From Epiperipatus broadwayi (taxonomy: Eukaryota; Onychophora; Udeonychophora; Euonychophora; Peripatidae), in NCBI GenBank assembly GCA_028023455.1, contig JAQFVV010012405.1:9443923-9507922 (forward strand): DNA of 64,000 nucleotides, given 5' to 3'. Position 1 is the stretch's first letter; each line of letters starts with the position of its first letter. The translations under genes and the position numbers were made by a program. Below the pieces are notes generated by a model that had not been told where the DNA came from, did no database searches, and worked only from the letters and a program-made list of their open reading frames with translations. Shown one piece after another: positions 21,565 through 34,954 of this stretch.

Positions 21565-24244
21565 CATCATCATCATCATCAACCATTATCAATCCACTGC
21601 AGGATGAAGGTCTCTTCAAGTTTAATCCATCTTCTCCGATCTTTAGCTTCTCTTCTCCACAACACCCCTGCACATTTTTTTATTTCATCCATCCATCTCA
21701 CATGTGGTCTCTTTCTGGGTCTTTTACAATCTCTTGGAATCCAGTTTAAAATTTCAATTGTCCATCTATTATCATCTCTTCTAGCAATATGTCCAGCCCA
21801 ACTCCATTTCAATCTTTTAATTTTTTCAATAAGGTCAGTAACACCTGTTTGTTGTCTTAAACCATACATCGTGTTTTCAATCTCTTCTTGTTACTCCCAA
21901 CATACATCTCTCCATACTCCTTTGAGTGGTCTGAAGTCTCTGTATTGCTCTTCTATTAAGTGTCCAAGTCTCAGATCCATAAGTAAGAACTGGTAAAACA
22001 CATTTGTTAAAAACCATCCTTTTCAAACACATAGGCATATTTCCTTTTAGTATCAAGTTATTTCTACCAAAAGCACTCCAACCAAGTTTAATTTTATGAT
22101 TAATTTCCTCCATTATGTTTCCATCTGTATTAATAATCTGACCAAGGTATTTGTAACTGTTAACTTCTTCTAATTCTTCATAATCAATCTTTATTTTCAT
22201 ATTTTGAGCAAATCGATTAAACATTACTTTAGTCTTTTTAACATTTATCTTTAGTCCTACTTTTCTACTTTCATCTGCTAACTCCTGCAACATTTCCTGC
22301 AGCTCTGAAGCATTATTTGCAAAAACAACTACATCATCTGCGAAATCTAAATGACTTAAATATTCTCCATTTACTTTCACTCCTTTAGTTTCCCATTTTA
22401 ATCCACAAAATACTTCTTGCAGCACTGCTGTAAAGAGTTTTGGAGATATGGAGTCACCTTGTCTTACACCTTTCTCAATGTTGATTTTTCCAGTATCATT
22501 ATGTAATCTAATTGTTGCTGTTGCATTTTTATAAATATTCTTTAAAATATGACAATATCCTGGATCTATACCTTGATGATCCAATGCTTTAATCACTGAA
22601 GAAATGTGTATAGAATCGAATGCCTTTTCATAATCTACAAATCCAAAACATGATGACAACTCATATTCATTTGTCCTTTCTATGACTTCTCTCAATACCT
22701 GGATATGATCTATTGTACTAAAACCACTTTTAAATCTAGCTTGTTCTCTTGGTTGGTGGAAATCCAAAGTTCTCTGTAGACGAGTTGTAATTATCTTGGT
22801 AAAAATTTTATATAAAACTGATAAAAGGCTGATAGGTCTGTAATTTCTAATATCTTCTTTATCACCTTTTTTAAATATTAATATTATTACTGCATTCTTC
22901 CAATCTTCCGGTACATCTTTATCATTTAAACATTTGGTATATAACTTTGCTAAAATTGTTTCTATTTCTTCACCTGCTTCTTTTAATATATCAATTATAA
23001 TTCCATCATTTCCTGGAGCCTTTCCTTTCTTCATACACTTAATTGCATGTCTCACTTCTTCATTTAAAATTCTGGGCAATTCAGAAGATGTAATAGATAT
23101 AGGAGTTACTTGTTCTTTATTACTATATAATTCTTGATAAAAATCTTCTACCAATTTCATGATGTCATCTCTCTTTTTAGTAATAATTTCATCTTTTTTT
23201 TCTTATTGCAGATATAAATTTCATACCAATACCAAAATGTTGTTTAACATTTTTGAGACTTTTATTTTCTTCTACAGCTTTCCTTGCTATTTCACAGTTG
23301 TACTTTCTTATATCATTTTCAACTCTTTTCCATACCATTTTACAAAATTCGAGATATTCAATTCTTTTTAATACATCATTTTTGTATATCTTCATATTCC
23401 TTCTTTTCTTCATAAATTCTCTAGTCTCAGTGGAAATTTTATTAGTCAATTGCTGCTTTTTTCTACCAGCTATGTTTGTTGCAGTTTTTAAAAGTGTATC
23501 AGTTATTTTCATATTAATTTCATTCAAATCTGTATCATGTTCAAAATCTCCTAACACTTGAAACCTATTTGTAAGTTCTAATTTAAATTCATTAGAATGT
23601 TTCTGAAGATTAGGAATATCAACTGTAACTATTGTTTTTCTTAATAATTTTTGTCTCTCTAGTTTTACATTAACACGTAACTTACACCTTACTAATCGAT
23701 GATCACTTCCTGTGTTAAATTTATTAAGAACATTACAATCTTGAAATATGTATTTTCTGTTAGTCAAAATATAATCCAGTTCTGCTATACCTTCATTTGG
23801 ATGCTCCCATGTCCATTTCCTTTTAACATTTTTCTCAAAAAATGAATTCATAATATAAAGTTTTTCTTTTTCTGTTAACTCCACAAGTCTATGTCCTCTC
23901 TCATTTCTATTACCATAACCAAAATTACCTACAGCAATTTCATCTTTCATTTGTCTACCAATTCTAGCATTAAAGTCTCCCATAACAATTTTAAAATGTT
24001 GTTTACTCTGATCAAAAGCCTTTTGTACATCCATATAAAAATCTTCTACTACTTCATCACTATAAGAACTTGTTGGGGCATAAACCTGAATTATCTGCAT
24101 TTGATATCTGCTATTAAGTTGTATAACTAATCTCAATCTCCACAATATTGTTCTTCCACTTTTTATTTATAATGAATCCTACTCCACTTGTATTTCCAAT
24201 ACATGTGCCTTTATAATAGAGTATATGTCCACTTTTTAAATCAA
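21565..24244 (-). mobile_element. RTE-clade LINE nested in the Penelope element
   Basis: Minus-strand LINE with tail catcatcatcatcatc at its 3' end and a 5' end truncated in the endonuclease (ccactttttaaatcaattg). The 12-base target duplication TTGTAATGATAT is at 21,553-21,564 and 24,245-24,256. The Penelope sequence continues smoothly on both sides, by comparison with copy 1 (gatgtaaagaataaaaaaat). This is the best preserved reverse transcriptase in the window. Confidence 0.93.
21579..24145 (-). pseudogene. LINE endonuclease-reverse transcriptase, two frameshifts
   Basis: The endonuclease part is 24,145-23,189 (QVYAPTSSYSDE, MGDFNARIG, LDYILTNRKY, SDHRLVRCKL). Reverse transcriptase is 23,160-21,877 (427 codons; [63 protein letters not shown]). 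The C-terminal tail is 21,869-21,579 (GHIARRDDNRWT ... WMDEIKKCAG). The frame breaks near 23,190, in a T-run where copies differ in length, and again near 21,870. All catalytic residues that I can see in reverse transcriptase and in the second half of the endonuclease are present. The first ~90 codons are missing through truncation. Confidence 0.9.
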
Positions 24245-24877
24245 TTGTAATGATATAAAGAATAAAAAAATATGATTTTATTTCTTTGGCATTTAAATTT
24301 CTTCTTATAATGTAAAATTAGTATTTTTTTTGGAAATAAGAAAACTGCTCGGAGAAGGGGTATTACTATGAATAATTTATTAAATAATACAAAGGAAATT
24401 TTGAGAGAAGAATTATTCCTGGAGTAGAGTATACTATACTTTGTTTTTGTAAGAAAGTATCTATAGGTCAGAGTAGTCTGAGCTTAAATGTAAGAATAAA
24501 GGTACATAAAAGTAGGGTTAGAAACAAATATCTTAATTCTGCTTTATATATCCATGAAAAAGATACAGGCCACATTATTAATTTTGATGAAGCTAAAGTT
24601 ATTTTTTTTGAAAAAAAAATTAAAAAAAAGAATTAAAAAGTCTTTATGATTAACATTTTATGATTATGAAAAAAATACCTTATATAAAAGTTCTTTTAAT
24701 ATTAAGGGTGTATGGGAAGTAAGTGGAATTGTGGGTAATATTTAGATTAAATATGTTATTTTGTAGTTCTTTACACTTGAGATGTCTGCTTGTAGCAGTA
24801 AAAAACCATTGGTAGTGTTTCAGAGTTTATTTTCTTGGCTAGTCTGGTTAAGTTGTGAATTTGGTGCAATTTTGATT

Positions 24878-27338
24878 ATATATGTATAAGATCTGGCCAA
24901 CTAATAAGTGCTAATTCAATATGAAATGCACATTTTGTGGATCACTCATTTTTTATATCTCTTTGTTCATATGGTTAAGAAGTATTTGATGAAATAGAAG
25001 TGTATGAAGAAGTTAAAGTATATCTAAACAAATGGGTATATGAAGTTAAATTACAATATAAGCTATGTATGTCTTACTTACTTGAGAAAAGTGAAGTAGA
25101 TGTTCTAAAATGCATCCAGAGAGAGTTCTTGGTCTGATTTTGCATTGATGGATGGTACTGAGTTGAGATGAATACATATTTAAATTTAATGAATTAATCA
25201 ATTCCCACACAAGCCATTAAAATAAAATACATCCAAGTCAATAAATAATAGTAAAAATATTATGGCTACCTATTTTTTAAGTATTGATATTTTTAAATAA
25301 ATATTTGTTGACAGTGTTAAAATTACTATATATATATATATTATTTATAAACATATATAATTGTATTAATTCAGGATCATCAAGTATTTATTATTTATTT
25401 ATTTATTTTATCAACATTTCTATGCTACAAGATTACATTTTATTTTGATCTTTCTAATATTTTTTATAAGTAAAACCTAAGGATATACTCCGTCCTTGAA
25501 CAAATATGACTTCTTCAGTGATATGAAAGTAACTTCATACTAAATTTTTATCTTTTATTCTCATCTCCATACTTTATATGAACAATCCAGATTAAACTAG
25601 GACTTTTGCTTTCTAGCTGATAGTAGCTAAATATCCATCACCTGACTAATGCTTAGGGGGTTTTGCTAATTTTATCATGTGTGGGTACATAAAGAAGATT
25701 TTCGAGGTCTGGTCATGAGGTCTGGGTTGGGCATATGAAAGAAATAATCTAGATTCGTTTTCTCCTACTTGCTTTCTTTTCTCTTAAAGAATTATTCAGA
25801 TATTTATATTTGGCAACACAGATTTAGAGTGAAACTAATGCAAGTTAATCACAGCTGTTTGTGATAGCAAAACATCATTTCAAACTTACAAAAAAAAAGA
25901 TTATCCATAAACTTTTGAAATTTTTATAAACAGAATATCATTCATATGATTGATAGCAGTCGAAATCGACTTGATAATATCTAATAATAATAATAATTTT
26001 ATTTCATTGATTCATTTATAGATAATCTATCACTAATTTTGTAGTGTTTATTTCATGTGTACGCGCGCGCGCGTACACGAATGCTTTTATTGGGACTACA
26101 TAATTAACTTGTATAAATTATATTTTCATTGATTTGTTGCCTGGAATTAAAGCCAAAGAACATCTGCGAAAAATTTAATTTAAAATAATATAGTATTTTA
26201 AAAAATGCGTAAAAATTTAATAAAGTGAAATAAAACAACTTGTATTTTTATTGAGTTATATATATATATACATGAATTTTTCGATTTATTACTGACTTCG
26301 TATTCATTTAATTAAAATATTTTCATTTTTAGAATATTGCGTGCAAAGCATCTCTTTTTTTTTCCATTTCTTATACTCGCGACAATATTCATTAAAATTA
26401 GACTATTCTAAAAATTTATCCACTATCTCACACAGTTAAAAAAAGTTTCGGTCAGCAATTTTAGTTTTCTAAAAAAATTCAATTAATAGTGCATCCTTTT
26501 TGATGAAAATAAAATACCAATAAGTCTCCACATTTTTGTCAAAGTTTGCTAATCATATGTGATGAAATTTCTTTGTTCTCTAAGAAGCTCAGAGTGGCTA
26601 ATTATGCTCAAAGTGAGTGATCGCTTTTGAAAAGAATATTACAATAGGTGGAATTGACTTAAGGGATAATATTAAACAGAGGTAATTGCATGGATGCTTT
26701 TGACATTTTATATGAGATATCGCGTGCTTTTAGCTCAAGCAGAAAGTAAATTTTGTTTTAATTTAATATAAGTAATATATCTTCACTGAGAGTTTCATTA
26801 TTAATTTTTTTCTGCCCAGTTTGGGGTTCTATTAATTTTTTAAGCTATTCAATACAAGCATCTTATAATATCAAATAACAAAATTGAAAAAAGTATGTAA
26901 ACAAAGATAACGGCAGCATATTCTTTTTAAAACTGTGATACTGAACTTAATTTTTTACTTAAACACATACATATGAAGCATATATAATATATATGAAAAC
27001 AAATATTTAGCACTCACATTTAAAACAAATAAATAGTCATCAAAAATGTGATAAATAATTGCATAATACATCTCAATGGAAACAGAATTTACAGTTGGCC
27101 ATATGATATCTTTCATAATAAACATTGAATGCATAAAAAAAAAATTAAATTGTTATATAGTACAAAATAAATATTCAATAGTAATGGCGCACTGAAAATA
27201 ATATTATGATATTTTTGACTTCGTTTAAGAAGAAGCTACAGTACATCACATCACATCACATGTGATTTAATAAAATGGGCTATGCATCAAAAGAGGGTAA
27301 TTCAATATGCAGCATATATAATAATATTGTATATATAT
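24878..27338. other. AT-rich spacer, unassigned
   Basis: About 2.5 kb of AT-rich DNA without a credible frame or a match to the window's repeat families. It contains short AT runs (25,329-25,341 and 26,258-26,270), a small (CATCA)n stretch at 27,243-27,260, and the CG palindrome listed separately. Confidence 0.5.
26057..26078. repeat. Perfect 22-bp palindrome with (CG)n core
   Basis: GTGTACGCGCGCGCGCGTACAC is its own exact reverse complement. The alternating CG core stands out in an AT-rich, CpG-poor context and could adopt a Z-DNA or cruciform form. Confidence 0.95.
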
Positions 27339-29759
27339 TGTAACGGGATGGGGTAGGTGAAGTTGATAAAAAACATGTTTGAACTGGGTAATGGCATAAT
27401 CATCATCAACCCCAGTAAATTTATAATCAAAAATCAATACTTTGAAAAATTATCTATAAGTAAAGTGTTCATATAAGATATATTTAAGCGAGAGAATGAG
27501 ATCAAGAGATCACTGTGAGTATTGAGAGATCAGCCAGCTACTCAGAAGAGCAACTAAAATATAATTAATCATATATCAACCAGCATTATCAAAAAGTAAT
27601 TATAAGTAATACTAATACTCAAAATAAATAATCACTCATCATCATGAATGATCCACAATAAAATATAATAAAATCAACAGTCCATCTAGTGACTGGATTG
27701 GAAATGGGTCTTCTTTAGACCAGGCTAACTATTGAGCCTTTGCCAGCTTGGGCAATTATTTAAACATAACTTGGATGCACCAGCTTAGTGACCATCCATT
27801 AAAAATACACAATAATCAGAAATCGAAACAATAATGCTGGGACATTTAAAACATGCTGATCATCATCAATGCTCAGGCCATTTGTAGTGGCCAACTATAA
27901 ACTTAAATGTTTTTAACAAGACTAAACTAAAATAAAATATAGTGTGTGGGCTTTAAACAGTATCCTCTTTTGCACCAACCAGGATGATGATTGATCATCT
28001 CTGGATGCCCCAAAGCACTAAATACACATCTCCATTTATATATTCATCCCGTGCTCGAATCTAGCTCAGAGAACACAAGATCTATTACTATATGTGACCA
28101 AGAGATGATGGAAACAATTTCTACAATTAAATACAGGTTTATTAATGACAAAAAAAATGATTAAGATCTTATAAGGGTTCTGATTTTGAAAGATACACAA
28201 TAATAAAGTCATCCCTCTGTAATTTACAAGACTACTACAAAATTCAAGTTATTACATTAATTGCATTATTTCTTAATGGGTATCTATAAACACATACATA
28301 TATCCATACACAGATGTGTGTTTTATAATATAAGATGAAGACATTTCAATTAAACATAAAATAATTATTACATTTGTGATTTACATAATTACTATTCAAA
28401 ATTTAAATTGTCACAATTAATATTCAATAAATGAATTGACATTTAATAACAAAAAAAATACTAAAATTTTACATATATGTGTATAAACAAAATATAGATA
28501 TAATTTAAAATTAGTTCAATTTATAAGTTCTCAAAAGTATAATCAATTTTTGACAGGTATTTTTTGATTAATTATCTATGTTTTTAAATTAAATTATTGA
28601 ATCATCGATTCTTTACTTTTTTTTAATATATATAAAATTTTCAAAATAATGTCCAGAGGATTATTGTTCAAAAACGTCTCTTTTGCCTTTAAAATCAGAT
28701 GGTCAATGAATTATTCTTGACTCTTAATTATAATTCAAGCAAAATTACTTTATATCCTTTTAAAATATATAGATTTTTAACCGACTTAAAAATAACATTG
28801 TTCTATATATGTCTATTTTTATATGACTTATTTTAAAATAACTCACCAGCTATATATATATTTATCTGTGCTTTTCTGCATATATCTGACGCAGCATACT
28901 TATAACTTTCTTTATTCAGCTGGTGTTTCTCTTGGGCAAGTGTTTTTTTTTTGTCATCTGTAGTCAGTTCCACTTACACTTGGATTTTGTAAGCTTCAGG
29001 TCAGCAAGCTGTTTTCCAGAACACTTTTAAGGCTATGAATTACAAAGAATCTTGACCCTTTTTCCTCCATGTAAATTCGAATCTCTCCAGTGAACTGTAG
29101 AACAGCCACTTCCTTGCATTTTTAAATCCTCATGGCAGTTCTCTTGAAAATTATTCTAGCCATCTTTGCATCTAGCTTTAATATGGCCATTTTCTGCTAC
29201 AGTTACCAACTCTTCACAAAATATTTTAGCCAACTTTACAGCTAGCTCTTCCACTAATTCTTACAAAACTGCAAGCTAAACTGTTCTCTTCAAAATCACT
29301 ATCCAGACTGGAACTAATTTGTTATCAACCCTTTTATAGACTCATCTGAGGTGATAACAGCAGCTTGATTAAAAACAGAGTTTTTATTTTTATCTCACTA
29401 ATCCCTTTGAAAACATATACATGTTTTTACTTAGGGGATTTCTAATACATAAAAATTTTGTTTAATTAATTAAAATTTCAAAAATACAATAGGGTGTTTT
29501 TAAATTTCAAAATCAGAATACTTATACAATATTTATATTTATTCAGACCTTTTAAAAGTTTAATTTATAAAACAATTTTTATTTTAAATCAGAGTTATAA
29601 TTTAACCCTTTACTTATTATTATTTTATTTTAGGAAATATTAGAAAAATATCTACAAAAATTTATGTCTGTGTTTATTTCTACTTTTCCTTTACTATATA
29701 TATATATATATACACACACTATATTATTATGGGTGTACCATGTAACCCAACCGGTTACA
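27339..29759 (-). mobile_element. LTR-like repeat C, solo copy, 2.42 kb
   Basis: On the minus strand it begins TGTAACC-GGTTG-GGTTACA and ends CATCCCGTTACA, so the ends are TGTAAC...GTTACA. It aligns with repeats A, B and D. It shows the TATA box (29,331-29,338), AATAAA (28,138-28,143) and the shared tctcttggtcacata block (about 28,100). Flanks are AT repeats, so the target duplication cannot be defined. No coding sequence is visible; at 2.4 kb it would be a long solo LTR. Confidence 0.7.
29331..29338 (-). promoter_or_regulatory. TATA box of LTR-like repeat C
   Basis: TATAAAAG on the minus strand, about 420 bases from the repeat start, followed by ggttgataacaaattagttc as in copy B. Confidence 0.55.
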
Positions 29760-31990
29760 ATATATATATATATATATAAATGTACATATGTTTAATAAGA
29801 AGTAATATATTGATTGTGAAATAATTTGAAGTCTACATATGGATAAAAAGCAATATAATAATAACCTCTTGTGTAATAATTAATTATTTATAATATTAAT
29901 ATATTTATTTAATGATCATAATCATCGCTGAGTAATATACTGTAAATGTAGTACTTATAAAGTGAATTATGACACTGTATATTTAAAAACTGTAATGATC
30001 TTAATTAAGGAGATCCTACAAATGGAAATCGATATTCCTTAAAATTATCTGAAACATATAGAATTCTGATCTAATGTCCAGGCTAGCTGATATAATAGTG
30101 CATGAATATAAAAATCTCAAGGTTACAATTAAAGTGGAATGAAGTATAAGTAAATAAATCTTTTAGATCATTAAAATATAGTTTAAATTCCAAAGGATTG
30201 CATTAAACCCAAACCATATTTTTTAAATACGTAATAATATTTAAACCTTTAAAAATATCATTAAAATTATTTAGTCCACAAGAATTTTAGTAATTTATAT
30301 TACTTAAATTCTCAGGAATCCACTCAGATGATTTATTAACAGTTGCAACACCTTAACTTTTAAGCTGAAGAAGCAGCCATATAGAATATTTAAAAAAATA
30401 TGTTAAGCCACAAATTTTATCATAACTTAAGTTTATATTACTCAAAAGTAACATAATGTATATTGTTTGAAACATAAAACACCAAAGACTATAATTAAGC
30501 TGAAAAAATATAGTCATTGATATTCAAAGTAATAAAAAAAGAGTAAAAGTTAATATTTCTAATAATTATTTTCATATTAGTTCATAAATTCAAAATTATC
30601 ATGCATACAACTTAAAATTATAATTTTGTTATTATTAGGTTAGTTGGATTCATCATAAAATTTCAAAAAGATTGGTGTATAATAACATTTACCTAAGGTA
30701 ATCCATCATTTGAAAACTTCATAGAATAAAGACATTAGTACCTTTCATTTTTCCTAGTAGCCTTTCAAAATGCATTTTCATACAGGAGTTTGCAATGAAT
30801 ATGTTATCCCTAATAACATCCCTTATAACAAGTGGTTAATATTGATCAATAATTAATATAATTTGAATATTATAATAAAGAACTTCAATAATGTTTGTAA
30901 TTTATTAAAAACTATATTAAAATAATCATTATATACAAAATAAAATAATAAAATAAAATAAAAAATGAATGAAATACTAAATCCATAATAGAGTTAAGCT
31001 TGAGGTACATAAGTTAGTAGTTTAGAGTCAGTGCAATGTAGTATTATTTATCCAATCTTTATAGGTTTTAAGGGCTCATATTGCTTCATACTATTATGAT
31101 AATAAATTTAGTAATAGCTTCATAAACTGCCATCCATCTTTGCATTTGATATGCAGCTTTGAAATTTACATTGCAGTAGTGTATAATCGACCTAAGTTTA
31201 TAAACTGTCAAAATCTTTAATTTTAGCATTTGCATATTTTTATTATTCTTAAAATGCAGACATTCTAGAAAAATCTAAATTAGGTCATAATATTTGCAAA
31301 ATATGTTTATCTTTGTGTCATATCACCTAATTCAAATACTGGACCCAAGCCCACATCATCAAAAAATGCAACTAATTCATGATATAAATTTACATAATCA
31401 TGAGCTATTTTTTATATTAATTTCAATAATAATTTTTTCGTATATTTTTTATCTAATATAAATTCAAATAATTAAAAAATATATAAAAATAAAATAATAA
31501 TTTAAAAATATATAAAAATAAATACTTGCCATCAGGCTCCTATAACACTGACTTCTAAATACATTGGTAAAAACTTTTATTTTTTTCGATGTATTTTTTA
31601 CGGTGAATACTTTCGCATTAACTATCAAAAAAAAAATAAGAGAAAGATAAAAAAATTCAATTTACTTGATCACAAAAATTGTCATAAAATTTTTATTTTT
31701 TATCACAGAAAAATAAAACTTACCTTTTCAGAAACTATATAAAAAAATGAAAACAAAGGTGTAAAAAGTGCATGTGTAGACTGTGTAGAATTACATTAAT
31801 ATTAAGGTCAAAGAGGATGTTTATAATTTAAAAATTCTTGTGTACTTTAAGTGCTAGCAATACCAAAATTGTTAAGATGTGTAAACAATAAATAAATGAA
31901 TGTAATGACCTATTATGAATAATTATGAAAACCCATTTAACTAAATAAAAAATGAAATTTATTAATAATAAAAAAAGTCACCATTATTTT
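29760..31990. other. AT-rich spacer, unassigned
   Basis: About 2.2 kb of very AT-rich sequence. There are many short A/T runs but no frame, repeat match or RNA signature I can support. Confidence 0.5.
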
Positions 31991-32280
<290 letters not shown>

Positions 32281-32290
32281 TTTTTTTTTT

Positions 32291-34954
32291 AAGGTAGTTG
32301 TGACTTACACCAAATGTGGCCACTGGGCAATGTTGCAGTACAATCAACACCCCCAAAAAGCATGCAAGTGATAAATTTCTATCTGAAAATTGCAGAAATC
32401 AAATTAAAAATGCCTAAGGCAAAAATAAATTGAACAAATCCTTCTAAAATACAAATAAAAAAACAAGAAAATGCTATATAATTTCAAATTACAAAAACAG
32501 AAATTGGTGGAAATGCATCAAATGGAACCCCCCACCCATGAAGAATTTCTATCCAAAAATTGCTGAAATTGACAAATTAAAATGCCTAAATTGAACAAAT
32601 CCTTTTAAAATACAAATTAAAAAAACAAACAAACAAGAAAATGCTATGAAATTTGAATTTAAAAAAACAGAAAAACTTTAATGGTAAATGTCAAAAAAAT
32701 TAACGAAGCTTCATTAATGGCATTCCACAGCATTGATTATATAAACTAAAAAGCAATAAGAAATTTACATGGGAGCTTCTGTATATCAAATTAATTATTT
32801 TCTGCTTGAAATTATGGAAAATCATTAAAAATAAGTACTTTTCAAAAAGATTACAAAGCAGTGATTTATATAAACTAAAAGGGCAATAAAAACAGAAGCT
32901 TTTATTTATCAAATTAATTATTCTCTGCTTTGAAATTATGGCATATCACTTAAATATTTTTAAACTAGATATGTAGAGATCTGCAGGAAAAATATTACCT
33001 AATTTTTTTCAAGGCTGACTTGACCAGTATTTGAGTTGGCTTGCAGCATAAATATTCATGGTATAAAAAGAACATTATTATTTTGAGCCTTATTGCAGCA
33101 CGTCACAGTTTGTACTTTCTAAATGAAATGTGATGCAATAGACATTTCACATGAAAAATATAATTTCTTGAGCCAACCAATTTAATCAAAATGTAACTGA
33201 ACTATTCTTTTGAAATATCTGTTTAGTTTTATTATGACATATTAAGTAATTTGTACTGCTACAAATAGAAGTTGTTGGGATTATTTTAATTTTTTGTTGG
33301 TGTTAATATGGATTATATTTTACACAGATGAATACAATCTTAAACATGTGCAAACTTTCAGGCAACATTTCAAAAAGCCACACTGAAATTTAATTAGATA
33401 TAGTGTCTAGTGTCTTACCATCTTTTCTTACTCAAAATAAAAAAAAATTGGGATCTCCCAAAGACACAACATGAGGCAGTGGAGTTCTTCCAAAGTAAAA
33501 GTGTTCTGCCCTCTCAAAAAGTGTGCATCAATGGCCATCTTGCACTGAATGCCTAAAAATTTGAATCTTTTTGCCTATTTTTGTGGAACTAAACTGTGGC
33601 ACTTAATGTATTAAACTGTAATTATATTTCTCTTTTTAAATTTTTAATTGATATATATGTATGAATTTAATTCAGTAAAAAGTCTGCTGCTAATTTCTGC
33701 CATATTTGTTGTATTTTTTAAAACCAAATAACTACCATTATTTAATCTATTGTTATTAATTAAGTGTGCTGAAATATATTTGAAAAAAGGCTTCTCTAAA
33801 TAATTTTCCTTCAGTAAGCCACAAAATTTGAATGTTATTAGTTATGTGTGCTAATATGGCTCAAAATAATAATGTTCTTTTTTATACCATGGATGTTTAT
33901 GATGCAAACCTGCTACAAATATTGGACAAGTCAGACTTGAAAAAAATTGAGTAATATTCTTTTTGAAGATCTCTATATATCTATTTTAAAAGCATTTAAA
34001 TGATATGCCATAATTTCAAAGCAGAGAATAATTAATTTGATAAATAGAAGTTCCTGTGTAAATTTCTTATTGCTTTTTAGTTTATATAATCACTGCTTTG
34101 GAATCTGTTTTTGTAATTACGCCATTATTGAAATGCCATTAATGAAGCTTCATTAATTATTTTGACATTTACCACTAAAGTTTTTCTGTTTTTGTGATTC
34201 GAATTTCACAGAGTTTTCTTTTTTTTTTTAATTTGTATTTTAGAATTTGTTCTATTTAGGCATTTTCATTTGTCCATTTCAGATATTTTTGCCTAAAAAT
34301 TCTTTATTGTGTGTGTGTGTGTGTGTGGGGGGGGGTTGGTAGTTTTGCATGTGACTTATTTTTGAGGATATGCTATCATTTCAAAGCAGATAATAATTAA
34401 TTTGATAAATTGCTTTTTATATTATATAATCCCTGCTTTGTAATCTGATCACAGGTGCATATTTGAAAATGTTCAAAGCTAAATATTGCTGAAATTCTGT
34501 TTTTGTAATTCCTGCCATTAATGAAAAACCATTAATGAAGCTTCGTTAATTTTTTTGACATTTACCATTAAAGTTTTTCTGTTTTTGTAATTCGAATTTC
34601 ATAGCATTTTCTGTTTTTTTTTTCGAATTTGTATTTTAGAAGGATTTGTTCAATTTTAATTTGTCAATTTCAGCGATTTTTGCCTAGAAATTCTTCACGG
34701 AGGAGGGGGGGGTGTTTGTGTTTGATGCATTTTTGCCAATTTCTGTTTTTTGTAATTTGAAATTTTATAGCATTTTTTTATTTTATTTGTATTTTAGAAG
34801 GATTTGTTAATTTATTTTTGCCTTAAACATTTTTAATTTGTCAGTTTCAGTGATTTTCAGATAGAAATTTATTACTCGCAAACTTCTTGGAGGTTGTTGA
34901 AGGTACTGCAGCATCGCCCAGTGTCCACATTGGGCATAAGTCAGAACTACCCTT
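32291..34954. mobile_element. Second fold-back element with long inverted arms
   Basis: Ends: AAGGTAGTTGTGACTTACAC at 32,291 and, inverted at the right end, AAGGGTAGTTCTGACTTATG finishing at 34,954. The TIRs continue with CACTGGGC.ATG.TGCAGTAC. The left arm is about 32,291-33,095 and the right about 33,850-34,954. Both arms hold repeated subunits (the tttctgttttTGTAATtcgaattt ... ttgcctagaaattctt unit appears about three times on the right and twice on the left). The inner arm parts (attaattattctctgctttg, ggaaaaatattacc) resemble the fold-back element at 9-19 kb, so the two are related. A (GT)n-G tract lies at 34,309-34,335. No transposase is seen. The left boundary lies in a T-run, so no target duplication can be read. 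Confidence 0.72.
33096..33850. other. Central region of the second fold-back element
   Basis: Single-copy stretch between the arms. It includes a slightly less AT-rich patch at about 33,450-33,610 (cccaaagacacaacatgagg). Frames are short and broken. It is either an internally deleted remnant or a non-autonomous core. Confidence 0.45.

Larger units (their letters stand above)
19740..24790 (+). pseudogene. Penelope reverse transcriptase-GIY-YIG, interrupted
   Basis: N-terminal pieces at 19,880-20,107 and 20,108-20,320 include VVNLSDIKLNDRELEILGK, the conserved NLS...L...E..vL.kG-type motif of this family. Frames at 20,644-20,985 and 20,970-21,206 hold MDIKTHKDDFPLRFIFD, GSVDIENIYQFV (motif A), a GWIIGYSISPLICSVYIKYLE block (motif B) and TYVDDCLFVV (catalytic box intact). 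Distal to the LINE, about 24,430-24,605 reads CFCKKVSIGQSSLSLNVRIK then SALYIHEKDTGH.INFDEAKV, a typical GIY-YIG endonuclease end. Several stops and frameshifts, besides the LINE insertion, make it inactive. Confidence 0.88.
19422..24877 (+). mobile_element. Penelope-like element copy 2, longer copy
   Basis: The start repeats the family's 3' tract (ctggttgagatgtaaattca, then gggtaattttgattattt), as expected for tandem Penelope units with a shared pseudo-LTR. A long coding region follows, then the GIY-YIG endonuclease and another 3' tract ending near 24,877. An RTE LINE interrupts it at 21,565-24,244. Part of the sequence around 19,422-19,540 may belong to copy 1, whose 3' tract resumes there. 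Confidence 0.82.

Noticed and set aside
22934-24130. Plus-strand frames rich in Ser, Phe and Ile opposite the nested LINE
   Set aside because: Shadows of the minus-strand LINE code; the same applies to 2,662-3,043 and the minus frames across 38.6-41.1 kb.
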